DNA from: a virus
Direction: 5' to 3' (one strand)
Virus record (IMG/VR): IMGVR_UViG_3300025543_000200
Span: 1-24,709 of that record
DNA: 24,709 nucleotides
In this document: piece by piece, positions 12,096-22,200 of the stretch
How the letters are laid out: the number at the start of each line of letters is the position of its first letter
Position numbering within the stretch: position 1 is the first letter of the stretch
Made by a program: the position numbers and the translations under genes
The notes under the pieces: generated by a model
Seen by the model: only the letters and a program-made list of their open reading frames with translations
Told to the model about the DNA's origin: nothing
The model's database searches: none

Positions 12096-13933
12096 TGGCA
12101 GCAGAAGCAAAAAAAATCGATGAATTAGCAGTTCCTGACGGTGGTATTGGCGATCTTATCATGGAAGATGACGAGATCGAAGCGGTATACGGCGATGACG
12201 AGGACGGGACCGAGGAATTTGGCGATGATGGCATTGCACAGTTTCCAGCTTTGACCAAGAAGATGGCGGCCATGGGCCGCGGCAACGACACTATCTTGGC
12301 GCACATGGAGGCCGGAGAGGTCGTCATTCCGAAAAAGATTGCGGACGACCACCCTGAGTTGGTCGAGGCGCTTTTCAAGTACATGAAAGATGAATACGGC
12401 GTAAAAGCCCCTGAACGCTACATAGCAGGCCATGAAGAAAACAACCTAAACCCTGAAACTCTGGCCCCTGAATTTCTTTTTGGATTTATCAAAAAAGCCA
12501 TAAAAAGCGTGGTTAAGGGCATTAAAAACGTCGTTAAAGGCGTAGTTAAAGTAGTTAAGAAGGTTGCTCCAATCATTCTGCCTATTGCTTTGGCGATTTC
12601 GCCTCTCGGACCTATTTACGGTGCGGCGCTAGGCTCTGGTATTGGAACACTTATACAGGGCGGATCAATAAAAGATGCTCTTAAATCGGCCTTAATTGCG
12701 GGTGTTACTGGCGGTGCCATGAAAGGTATTAGCAACGTAGCAACGGGTAGCGGAACATTTATGGAGGGTTTCTCCAAATCCTTGGCTAATCCAATGGCTC
12801 GTTTTGGACAAACCGTATCTGGCGCACAAACCACCATTGGCAACATATTTGGCGGAGCGGAAGCTCAAGCGGCGAATGCGGGCAAACAAACGTTGTTCTC
12901 TCAGTTCGATCCTACGGCGGTTGAGGGGTATCAACCTCCCGCAGAGGTTATTCCGGAAGTATTGACTGACGCAGGAGCAAATGTTGATGCCGCGACTAAC
13001 GTTAACACGGGGGCGGCAGACGGCACGGCTCTAACACCGGAGCAAATCCAACAACAGGCCGCTGAACTCAAAATCAACACTTACGAAACTCCCGGCTTTG
13101 TAAAAAGCATTGGTCAAGCGATTACTCCGGGTGACGGGGTAGGCTTTGGCGAAGGCATGAAAAACGCGTTTATGCCCAACGCAGGCGCTCCAACAGCTAC
13201 GGATTTCTTAACCGCGCAAGGAACCAGCAATGCTCTGGCTACGGCAGCGCAACGGGCCGCAGCAAACGAAGCTGCGGGTCAGCTAGGCGCGGGCCTCATG
13301 CGTACATACGGCCCCGCAGCATTGCTCGGAACAGCCGGTGTAGCAGCGGCAGGCGGTTTTACCGCACCTCCGATGGAGGAAGCCGGGGTTATTGAACGCG
13401 ACGAAGACGGAAACGCCATTACAGGTTCTGATCTGGTGGACGCAGACCCCTCTGCGTATATGATTGCAGACCTTGGAAACCGAGTTTTGGACTCAGAAAC
13501 CGGGGAATATATCAGTAGAGCGGAAGCTAACCGTAGAGCGCGAGAAGCCGCGGCTGGCGGTTTGGCCAGTCTAAGCAGTTATCAGCCTCCTGAGTTGGCT
13601 ACCTCTCCTGCGGCTCCCGCACAACAAACCGCGGCCCTTGACCCGAATGCTTACTTCTTGCAGGGAAGCACCCCGGGCGGACCGTTTGCCAGACCTTTCG
13701 TAGGTCAAACATTGGCGGATGGTGGCCAAGTATTTCCCCGCAGAAATGGCGGAATTATGCCGGACGAAGGCGTTCCTAATCAGGACAGCGTTCGTGCCAT
13801 GTTAATGCCCGGAGAGTTTGTCATGACTACAGATGCTGTAAAAGGGCTTGGTAATGGTGACATGAACACAGGTATAAAAAACATGTACTCGGTTATGCGT
13901 AACCTTGAAAATCGAGGAAGGGCGACAGCGTAA
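12095..13933 (+). CDS. Putative internal/ejection virion protein with tape-measure-type GE[VF]V motifs and an amphipathic helix (612 aa)
   Basis: TAATG coupling sets the start. Residues 1-60 are acidic. Residues 61-79 read GRGNDTILAHMEAGEVVIP, and a related phrase, SVRAMLMPGEFVMTTDAVKG, lies near the C-terminus (565-584). Both resemble the GD..LAHL.PGEVVIP and DSVPAMLTPGEFVI signatures that I know from phage tape-measure and internal virion proteins. Residues 133-160 are four Lys-rich heptads (KKAIKSV, VKGIKNV, VKGVVKV, VKKVAPI) with no acidic residue, running into a hydrophobic Gly-rich stretch (161-190) that could insert in a membrane. GGQV and GGIM at 543 and 552 form the nine-spaced GG pair seen in other proteins here. 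It probably takes part in DNA ejection across the inner membrane. Confidence 0.75.
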   Translation: MAAEAKKIDELAVPDGGIGDLIMEDDEIEAVYGDDEDGTEEFGDDGIAQFPALTKKMAAMGRGNDTILAHMEAGEVVIPKKIADDHPELVEALFKYMKDEYGVKAPERYIAGHEENNLNPETLAPEFLFGFIKKAIKSVVKGIKNVVKGVVKVVKKVAPIILPIALAISPLGPIYGAALGSGIGTLIQGGSIKDALKSALIAGVTGGAMKGISNVATGSGTFMEGFSKSLANPMARFGQTVSGAQTTIGNIFGGAEAQAANAGKQTLFSQFDPTAVEGYQPPAEVIPEVLTDAGANVDAATNVNTGAADGTALTPEQIQQQAAELKINTYETPGFVKSIGQAITPGDGVGFGEGMKNAFMPNAGAPTATDFLTAQGTSNALATAAQRAAANEAAGQLGAGLMRTYGPAALLGTAGVAAAGGFTAPPMEEAGVIERDEDGNAITGSDLVDADPSAYMIADLGNRVLDSETGEYISRAEANRRAREAAAGGLASLSSYQPPELATSPAAPAQQTAALDPNAYFLQGSTPGGPFARPFVGQTLADGGQVFPRRNGGIMPDEGVPNQDSVRAMLMPGEFVMTTDAVKGLGNGDMNTGIKNMYSVMRNLENRGRATA

Positions 13934-16323
13934 TGGTCACAACAACAGAACAAATAGTCCGCGAAGCCCCGGATATTGAAGCCTACAAAGTAGGCCTACT
14001 GCGCTCCGCAAAAGCTCTAGCTGACCAAGGAGTAACAATACCTCCAAACATGGTTGCGGAGATGGACCAGCTTCAAATCAAAGCTGGAGAACTCGCGGAA
14101 GCGGGGATCGGTGGATACCAGCCTTATTTAGATGAGGCCGGTTACACGCTAGGTGATGCTCAAACCGCTATTGGTGGTGTTATGGCCGGGGCGCAGCCCT
14201 ACCAAACAGAAGCTGCCGATTACATGCGAGCCGGTGCCGATGCCATACCGGGACAGGTAAGCGCGGCACAAACAGGGATAGCTAACGCGATTGGAGCCGG
14301 ACAGGTTGCCACCGATACTGCCGCTTTGGGGCTTGGAACAGCCGCCGATAACGCAAGATTAGCGGCCGGACAGTCCGCAGCGGATCAATTGGCCGCATAT
14401 GACGCTATTCCGGGTCAAGTCAGCGCGGCACAAACAGGTATGGCCGGTGCCGCAAGCTCGGCAGGTCAGGTTGCAGACGCGGCAAGAGCCGGTGGCGCGG
14501 GCGTTGGAGCCACATTAGCCGATCAATTAGGTCAATCTGTGGATCAAGGCCGCGCACAAGCGCAGGCGGCACAGTTAGGACTGCAAGGCGCGGGCGAAGG
14601 AGCCCGAAATATTGCCGCAGGCGGAGCGCAAGCTTTAGGTGCCGCGGCCGGAATGGGCGCACAAGCCGCCGCAGATGCTGGACTAGGCGCACGGTTAGGT
14701 GCCGCTGGTACAGCTTTAGGTCTAGGTGAGGCGTCTGACGCAGCGCGGCTCGCGGCTCAACAATCTGGGGCCGGTGGTATTGGCGCGTATGAATCAGCTT
14801 TAGACCAAAGCAATCAAGCCGTTCAAGGCGCTCGTGGAATTACGGGTGATGCTGCTACGGCGTTACAACAAGCCGGGGCTTTAGGAACGCAATCCGCCCA
14901 GCAAGGCATTGCAGCTTTAAGCGGAACAACAGAGGCCTTTGACCCGACTTCTACCGGCGCATTTATGAACCAGTACGAAGATGCGGCTGTTCAACAGGCT
15001 CTATCAGACATACAGCGTCAAGGTGATATCGCGGCCCAAGGCCAACGGGCACAAGCGGTTGGCGCAGGGGCCTTTGGCGGATCACGCCAAGGTGTTCAAG
15101 AAGCCGAAATGGCAAGAAACGTGTTGGAACAGCAAGGCCGGACTGCCGCAGGGATGCGTCAAGCGGGCTTTGAAAGCGCAGCGCAACGGGCACAAGCAGC
15201 ATACGAAGCCCAACAGGGCCGAGGTCAGCAAGCGGCACAGCTTACGGGTTCACTTGGCGCACAAGGCGCACAAGCTGGAACTCAAGCAGCACAAGCGGCA
15301 GGCGCTCTAGGATTATCCGCAGAACAACTGGCGGCGCAGCAAGCGGGTCAGTTGGGACAACTTGGTCTATCGGCACAAACAGCGGCAGGTCAGCAAGGCA
15401 TGGCTGCCGAGCAACTTGCTTCTCAAAACTTAGGTACAGCGGGTCAGCTTGGACAATCCGCGGAACAATTGGCGGGTCAGCTTGGTTTGTCAGCGGCACA
15501 ATTACAGGGTCAGACCGCAGGTCAGGCCGCGCAACTTGGTATGTCGGCGGAACAATTAGCCGCTCAAACTGCGCAACAAGCTGGATCACTGGGCCTTTCT
15601 GCGGAGCAAATGGCTGCAGCAAACGCACAAGCTTTGGCTCAAACAGGTATGAGTATAGAACAACTTTCCTCGCAAACAGGCATGAACGCCGCGCAATTAG
15701 CGGGTCAGATGGCTGGTCAACAGGGTCAATTAGGCTTGCAGGGCGCACAGGCGCAATCTGGTATTGCCGCGCAGGCGGGTCAAACCGCGCTTGCCGGAGA
15801 ACAGTTTGCCGGTCAGATGGCCGCGCAACAAGGTCAGCTTGGCCAAGCGCAGGCCAACATGGGAATGCAGGGCGCACAAGCGGCAGGCGGTTTGGGTCTA
15901 CAAGGCTCCGAGTTGCAAGGCCGGATGGGCGAGGGCATTGGTGGCCTTGGCGCACAATACGGACAATTGGGCTTGGCACAGGGTGATGCACTTGGTAATC
16001 TTGGGTTACGTCAAGCATCTCTCGGTGAACTGGATCAAAGCATGGGTCAAAAAGAAACTGGTTTCTTGTTCGATGTTGGCAAACAGTTCCAAGCTCAAGA
16101 GCAAGCGGGACTGGAAGCAGCCCGTCAAACAGAGCTTCAAGAAGCTTATGAACCATATCAACGGGTGTCTTTCTTGTCGGATATTTATAAGGGCGCTCCG
16201 TCGTCTCAACAAAGTATCTCGGCAACTACGGCACCTTCAGTATCGCCTGCCCAAAGTATTTTGGGGCTCGGCGTAGCGGGTCTGTCGGCAGCGGCAGGCG
16301 CTAGAAATGCGGGGTTATTTTAA
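13933..16323 (+). CDS. Ala/Gln/Gly-rich long helical virion protein, candidate ejection protein (796 aa)
   Basis: TAATG coupling sets the start. Residues 58-75 (GIGGYQPYLDEAGYTLGD) and 331-400 (GTTEAFDPTSTGAFMNQYEDAAVQQAL ... AVGAGAFGGSRQGVQEAEM, ARNVLEQQ) are phrases I recall from a family of uncharacterised marine phage virion proteins. From 441 to about 692 the chain is built of units beginning LG[LM][SA]AEQLA..., with spacing always 7, 11 or 18 residues, which suits a continuous helix. Acidic and basic residues are rare in this part, and Gln/Ala dominate. The C-terminal 100 residues are more ordinary, with FLFDVGKQFQAQEQAGLEAA, then a hydrophobic end (ILGLGVAGLSAAAGA). It probably forms rods inside the capsid or the ejected tube; function inferred. 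Confidence 0.78.
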   Translation: MVTTTEQIVREAPDIEAYKVGLLRSAKALADQGVTIPPNMVAEMDQLQIKAGELAEAGIGGYQPYLDEAGYTLGDAQTAIGGVMAGAQPYQTEAADYMRAGADAIPGQVSAAQTGIANAIGAGQVATDTAALGLGTAADNARLAAGQSAADQLAAYDAIPGQVSAAQTGMAGAASSAGQVADAARAGGAGVGATLADQLGQSVDQGRAQAQAAQLGLQGAGEGARNIAAGGAQALGAAAGMGAQAAADAGLGARLGAAGTALGLGEASDAARLAAQQSGAGGIGAYESALDQSNQAVQGARGITGDAATALQQAGALGTQSAQQGIAALSGTTEAFDPTSTGAFMNQYEDAAVQQALSDIQRQGDIAAQGQRAQAVGAGAFGGSRQGVQEAEMARNVLEQQGRTAAGMRQAGFESAAQRAQAAYEAQQGRGQQAAQLTGSLGAQGAQAGTQAAQAAGALGLSAEQLAAQQAGQLGQLGLSAQTAAGQQGMAAEQLASQNLGTAGQLGQSAEQLAGQLGLSAAQLQGQTAGQAAQLGMSAEQLAAQTAQQAGSLGLSAEQMAAANAQALAQTGMSIEQLSSQTGMNAAQLAGQMAGQQGQLGLQGAQAQSGIAAQAGQTALAGEQFAGQMAAQQGQLGQAQANMGMQGAQAAGGLGLQGSELQGRMGEGIGGLGAQYGQLGLAQGDALGNLGLRQASLGELDQSMGQKETGFLFDVGKQFQAQEQAGLEAARQTELQEAYEPYQRVSFLSDIYKGAPSSQQSISATTAPSVSPAQSILGLGVAGLSAAAGARNAGLF
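15253..16008 (+). repeat. Protein-level helical repeat array with 7/11/18-residue steps
   Basis: Units begin at residues 441, 459, 477, 488, 506, 517, 535, 553, 571, 582, 600, 618, 636, 643, 654, 665, 672, 679 and 690 of the 796-aa protein. Each usually opens with L/T/M-G and usually carries [SA]-x-EQ-[LM]-A or a related phrase. Steps are 18, 11 or 7 residues and nothing else. DNA codons vary between units, so the pattern is held by the protein. Confidence 0.9.
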
Positions 16324-19238
16324 TGATGGATAGAGGCGTAATGAGCCGACAAATGTTTGCTAATGGTGGACAGGTACGTCGGATGCAAGCAGGCGGGTCA
16401 CCAATGATGCCACCCGCACCAGAACAGGCCCTTCCGCCTTCGGCGGCAATGGCAGGTATGCCTCCCCCCGAAGGTGGCAGCATGGAACAAGCTTCCGAAT
16501 TGGCAAGTCAAGCAGGGCTTGATCCAGCGGTTTTAGAGCAAATGTTAAGTCAGGCCGCAGGGAGTTTTGAGGGCATAGATGCTGCCGCGGAAAACGAGGA
16601 TTACGAGGGTGTAATTAACTCAATCCGAGGCGATCAGATGCCCTTGCAGGAGCGCCGGATGGAACTGGCAGGGGTGGTTGGCGAAGAAGACGCTCAACGC
16701 ACACCGGATTCGGTTCTAACCTTGGTTCAGCCTATCATGCAGATGGCGGCAGTTGACGAAGGAATAGGGAGCTTGGCTCCCGGAGCAATGGACACTCCAA
16801 TACAAGGAGATATGGCCGGGGGCATCATGTCCACGGTAAATATGGGTGCCGAGGAGGCTCCTGTTCCAGTAAATTTTAACCAAGGCGGCGCGGTCCAGTA
16901 TATGGCTCCGGGTGGTGTCGCCGGTGTCCCTGATCCACGAGCCTTAGAGCTTTTCCAACAAGATAAAGCCCTTTACAACCAACTAATAGGTGTGGGGGAC
17001 CAACAAGCGGCGTATGACGAACAGAAGAAAATGACTCAATCGCAGATGTTGTTTGACATTGCGCAAGGCGCTTTGGCATTTGCCACCCCCGGTGACCGTC
17101 AAATGAGCGCGGCAGAAAGACTGGCCGAAGTAGCGCAACCTGTTTTGGGTAACGTTAGCGCCCGTTCTGGAGAATTGTTAAAATTTAAACAAGGTCAGGA
17201 CGCACAAAGACGCCAGTTAGACATGGCCGCGTTGCAGTCCTCTCAGACTAAACTGGGTGTAGAAACACAAGCAGAAATAGATGCCGCTGCGGCTGCCGCT
17301 TTGGCAGAAAGCAAATCAGTAGAAAAAGCCGCGGAACGCGCTCAAGAATTACTATTGCAAAGCAACAAGTTCTCGTTCCAACGCGAAAAAGGCGAAACAG
17401 AACAAACGTATGCTCTACGTTTGGCAAAGGATTTGGCGGAAAGTCGCCGGACACTGGCCAATCTTGAAGGCGCAAATACCGAGGCTCAAATTAGACTTCG
17501 GGAAGAACTGCAAGCGAAAGAAGCGCGTTTGGCGGAAGCTCACGATTTAGTCCTTCAGGGCAAAAAGTTTGACTTCACGACTTCAGAACGTCTTTCTTCA
17601 CAAGAGTTTAAAACCGAGTTGCAGAACGCGATTGATGCCGCTAGTGCATCACGTCAAGCTCTTGGGTTTGCAAATGATGAGAAAACTATTGCTCAACGTG
17701 CAGAGCTTGATCGACAGTTGGCAGAATTAAACAGTAGCCTACGTGTAACAGAAAAAGCAGTTGATCTGGACAATACTTTAAAAGTGGCTGGTGTTAAAAA
17801 CGGTTACGAATTGTCTCAGATGGACAAAGGACACGACTTTAACCTCGCGCTGGCCGACCACAAAGGCACAATTGCTGCCGCTGCCGCGCACAACCAACAA
17901 ATTGCTACGGCTGCCGAAAACGCATTAGATCGTGCGGCTCGCGAAAACTTGCAAATTACAGCGCAAAACTTCAAAGCCTTGCTGCAAGAGGACATGCAGG
18001 ACTTTACCGGTAGCGAGTCTGAAAAAGACAGGTTGCTTACACAGCTTCAGAATGACGTTCTTAATGGGTTTAAAGAGCGCGGTCTGGATATTTCGCAAGG
18101 TAATCTTGATTTGGCGACGCTTACTCAGATTGCTAACGAAAGCATGGCAGTTCGCAAGCAAGCGTTTACAGAGGCTGAAGCTAAAGCAGACAGATTGGCT
18201 CCGTCGCTTAAAGTGATAGACAACGATCTGGTGCTATTTAATCCTGCGGACAATTCGGCGGTATCGGTATTCCAAGCGGAATCCGCGCCTACCGAGCCTG
18301 TCTTTAAGGTTATTCGTAACATGAGCAATCAAACTACTCGCGTGGTAGATATAACAACGGCTCCGGGACGTGCAGCAATTGAAGCCGCTAATAACGCGAA
18401 TGCGGGCGGAACACAAAAGTTTACAGTTTCCAACATGGGGTCAGACACCGCTCCGACGGCCAAAGCTTACGCCATCCAAGGTTTAGGAAACGTACTAAGC
18501 TACGATGGGGGACGAACATACTTAGATGCGAGTGGTCAATCTGTAAGTATGCCAACCACGGGTGTTAACCCACTAAGCGATAACATTGCTTACGACATTG
18601 CGGCTAAACAACGAATTTCTTTAAAAGCGGGCAAAGATTTAGAAGCTTTGGATGAGCAACTTGGGATTGTGGCCAAAGGTGGTACGCGGGATAACCCGCA
18701 GGCACTGTCTTCCGAAGAAGCTGGGTTGATGAAAGACGCCATGAATGCGGCCCGTAATGGTACGGGCCCGTATGCAGGATTTGCGGTATTTTTGGATAAT
18801 ACTTTTGGCGGATTTATCCCGCAAGCTCGTGAAGCGTTCCAAGACACGCAGTCAAACCGTCAATTCTTGCGCGGGCTTACTATTCTAACTCGTTCTGCTC
18901 TGGTTGTTAACCCGCGATTCCCGGTTGCAGAGATGGAAAAAGTTGCAGTCCTATTTGCAGACCCGGACAGCTTTTTTGCCAACCCGGAAACAGAGGCCAA
19001 TAAACTTATCGAATTAAAACGTTTAGCCACTACGCAGAAAAGAGCTAACCTTCAAGCTTTGAGCGACGGCGTTCAAGATGACAAAACAAGACAGGCCGTT
19101 TTGTCAAACAACTTCGAAATAGACCGGTTATTGAACATGCTCTCAACCGTGCCTTTGCAGTCCGGACAAAAAGTAGATGACGGTACTGCCAACGCCTTGC
19201 GTCAGCATATCTTTAATCAACAAGGGGGCACACCATAA
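16323..19238 (+). CDS. Large coiled-coil virion protein with N-terminal GGxV pairs, candidate internal virion protein (971 aa)
   Basis: TAATG coupling. The N-terminus has FANGGQVRRMQAGG (12-25), and residues 184-199 have NFNQGGAVQYMAPGGV: two GGxV pairs with nine-residue spacing. Between them is EDYEGVINSIRGDQMPLQERR, then AGVVGEEDAQRTPDSVLTLVQP, which I recall from conserved marine phage proteins. Residues 230-620 are Ala/Glu/Lys/Gln-rich with long heptad stretches, and the phrases LLLQSNKFSF (343-352) and LVLQGKKFDF (409-418) suggest a duplicated helical unit. The C-terminal domain (745-945) is globular, with FLDNTFGGFIPQAREAF and LTRSALVVNPRFPVAEMEK. No enzyme motif is seen. Probably a large internal virion/ejection protein. 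Confidence 0.75.
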   Translation: MMDRGVMSRQMFANGGQVRRMQAGGSPMMPPAPEQALPPSAAMAGMPPPEGGSMEQASELASQAGLDPAVLEQMLSQAAGSFEGIDAAAENEDYEGVINSIRGDQMPLQERRMELAGVVGEEDAQRTPDSVLTLVQPIMQMAAVDEGIGSLAPGAMDTPIQGDMAGGIMSTVNMGAEEAPVPVNFNQGGAVQYMAPGGVAGVPDPRALELFQQDKALYNQLIGVGDQQAAYDEQKKMTQSQMLFDIAQGALAFATPGDRQMSAAERLAEVAQPVLGNVSARSGELLKFKQGQDAQRRQLDMAALQSSQTKLGVETQAEIDAAAAAALAESKSVEKAAERAQELLLQSNKFSFQREKGETEQTYALRLAKDLAESRRTLANLEGANTEAQIRLREELQAKEARLAEAHDLVLQGKKFDFTTSERLSSQEFKTELQNAIDAASASRQALGFANDEKTIAQRAELDRQLAELNSSLRVTEKAVDLDNTLKVAGVKNGYELSQMDKGHDFNLALADHKGTIAAAAAHNQQIATAAENALDRAARENLQITAQNFKALLQEDMQDFTGSESEKDRLLTQLQNDVLNGFKERGLDISQGNLDLATLTQIANESMAVRKQAFTEAEAKADRLAPSLKVIDNDLVLFNPADNSAVSVFQAESAPTEPVFKVIRNMSNQTTRVVDITTAPGRAAIEAANNANAGGTQKFTVSNMGSDTAPTAKAYAIQGLGNVLSYDGGRTYLDASGQSVSMPTTGVNPLSDNIAYDIAAKQRISLKAGKDLEALDEQLGIVAKGGTRDNPQALSSEEAGLMKDAMNAARNGTGPYAGFAVFLDNTFGGFIPQAREAFQDTQSNRQFLRGLTILTRSALVVNPRFPVAEMEKVAVLFADPDSFFANPETEANKLIELKRLATTQKRANLQALSDGVQDDKTRQAVLSNNFEIDRLLNMLSTVPLQSGQKVDDGTANALRQHIFNQQGGTP

Positions 19239-22200
19239 TGGAACCCGAAGTTGTAACAGCCGATAGCAACCCCCCTAACCGTAAACCTGTGGTTTTTGAC
19301 AAGCCGCAGTTTGATGCGTATGTCGCAGGGTTTTCTGGAGAGGGCAAAGACCCTTCTAAGGTAATTGCAGAAATGCTTGCCGAAGAAGTTCTGGGCTCTG
19401 GATCATACCAAGGGTTAATAAGTGGGCAATCCACCTTGTTTGACACTTTCCCCGGATTGAAGGACAAAGCCCCGGCGGAAAGAGGGCTGACTAACGACCA
19501 AATAATTAATCTTCTTGCCGTAGATACTGAGGGCAACCCTATTGAGGCCGGAACGTTTTTGCAGGGCTTTGAACGTGAAATTGCGCCAGCCGCAACATCA
19601 CTGGGCGGATTTGGAGCCGGTGTAAAATATGGCTCAAAAGCGCCTATACCGCACCCGCTTGCAAAAGGTGTGTTTGTTTTGGGCTCGGGTGTTGTGGGGT
19701 CTTTGTTTGGTTACAAAGGCGGGGAACTGTTAACGGATGAGTTGATTGGACCCGAAAGCCCCATGCTCCCCAGTCAAACCGCGGCGTATGAATCTGGAAA
19801 AACGGCTGCCGGAGTGTTGGGGTGGCTTCCATTCCCATTTATGATTTCTAAAAACGTAGGCGTAGGAACGGCTGAGTTTATTAAAAACTTGGCAGAGAAA
19901 GGCATAACACCTTCTCGGTCAACCCGTTTGCTTCAAGGGGCGCAAAATCTGCTTTCCAAAACGGGAACCACGGCCCGCGCCGCACCGATTCCTTTCCTCG
20001 TAGGAGAAACGGTTGCGGGCGCAGGTCAAGTTGGTGGTGCCGGATTTTCTGAGACTTACTTTCAAGGCAACCCATTGGCTCGTATTTTCTTTGAAGGCGT
20101 GGGCGGCGTAGGCACAACTCTTGTGACCAGTCCAATGGTCCCCGTTGTAAACAATTATGACAAAATCCTCCCGGCTTTGCGGAGAGTAAAACAAACCTAC
20201 GAACAGGGCGGCGCAAGCGCAGTTTTGTCTCCTTTAAAGGCTAAACGCCAACAAAAAGCTGTAGAACGAATTGTAGACATTCTTGAGGCCGAGGGCGAAG
20301 ACTTAGAAGCCGTAATCGCAAGATTAGCGGGAGATGATCTAGGTGAGCTTCTCATTGGAGAAGATGGTAAACCGATTCCTTTAACTGCGGGGGCCAAAGG
20401 TGGCTCTCCCGCACTGTTGGCTATCGAAGCTTCCCTAGAGCAATTAGGTGGTGGCTTGTCTGCGGAAAGAACCGCAGGTTCAAAGGCGTCTATAAAAGCT
20501 TTGAGGAACGTTATTTTAGCCATGGCACAAACAGGTGACCAAGACGCTATTCAAACCGCCGCTGATCTAGCCGAGGGCGTGTTTAGCGCCCAGTTAAACG
20601 AACGGATGGCCTTTGCAACCGATAATGTGATGAGTGCCTTCTCGCAGGTTTCTGGAGATGGAACCAGCAACATTCAGCTTTCAGAAAAACTATTCGACAT
20701 AATTACAAATCAGTTGGGACAGGCACGTAGCAAGGAAAAAGTTTTATGGTCCGCAGTTCCTGATATTGATCTGACTTCTTTCACAAACGCGGCGGGAGAA
20801 ACAACCAACACTCCCAGCTTCATAACGGCTTGGAATAGGTTACGGGGTGTATCTCCAGAACTTCAGGAAAAACTTGCTGATGATATGCCCCTTCTTCAAG
20901 CTTTTGTAGTTAGAAAAACAGACGAATTGGGCTTGAGTGGACCCCCACCAGTACCCGCAGAATTACGAACTGCCCAGAAACGAGCAACAGAAGCTGTAAA
21001 CAAACTTGCCGGAACAACATACGAAAACCGGGTAAGCAGTATCGTAGATACGATGACTGGCGAGGGTGCAACTCAACAAGAGATTTTAACGCGCCTTAGA
21101 CAAGAAGCAAGCTCGTCTCGGGGGCGGATGTCCACACCACGAACTCGTCAATTAGCTGATGCTTTGGACAAAACCGCAGACTTGATGGTCATGCAGGGAA
21201 ATCAGCCCGCGGCCGACGGCTCTGGTGCCGTAACCGCTCCGCTTACCACCAAAGAACTAACAGAACTTCGGGGCATAGCATTAAACTATGCTCGTCGTTT
21301 TGCGTCAGGGGAAAACCCAGACTACAATTCGGCTCGAATTGCTAATGAAATGGCTGGTGCAATGTTAGATGATCTCGGAGGAGCTTCGTTGGGCCCTGCC
21401 GCAGACAACTATCGCTTTCAATATGACACCGCCAGAGCTTATTCTCGCGCTCTAAACGACACGTTTACTCGTGCCTTTGCGGGCGAGGCTACAAAAACAA
21501 AAGGCTCGGGAGCCGCGAGCATGGGACCAGAGCTTTTGGCTCGCCGCATCTTACAGGGCGGAAACGATCCAACATACTTACGGTTGGAACAAATCAATGA
21601 CATTGGTATGTTTGCCGTAGAAGAAGGTTTGGCCGACGCAGAAACAACAGTTGGTACTCTTCGAGGAGTTACCGAGCAGATTCTTCGTAACGCTAGATCG
21701 GAGGCCTTTGACCCCAACACCGGTCAAGTTAATCCCGACGCTCTGGCTAAATGGGTAGCAAAAAACTCAGACGTGTTAGACCAGTTCCCTGCACTAAAAT
21801 TTGACCTTCAAAACGCAGAAAGTGCAAATGTTCTTCTTAAAGAAACATCCGTAATTAATCAGAAACGACAAGCGGAAGAACTGGCACAACTTAGCTTTTA
21901 CGACCTTATGAACCCTGTTGTGAGCGACACGGGCCGCAGGGTTCACGGTACAGAAAGTCCCACTACTGCTATAGCTCGGGCTATTAACACAAAAGCCCCT
22001 ATCAAAGGATTAAACAGACTTTTGGACGTTGTTAAAAACGCTCCAGAAGACATGCAAGAACAGGCAATGACGGGTCTAAAATCCTCTATTTTGGAATGGG
22101 CCGCAACAAAAGCTGGAGGCAGTCACTCTGGAACGTTTAGCCCCAGTTCGCTGTATGATGACATGTTCCGACCTATCAAAGGGGCCTCTGGCCGCGTATC

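Noticed and set aside
15242-16225. A 327-codon open frame on the minus strand
   Set aside because: It lies opposite the repetitive Ala/Gln/Gly region of the 796-aa gene; its product is a Pro/Leu/Arg-rich mirror of those codons, with no motif or ribosome-binding site. It is a composition artefact.
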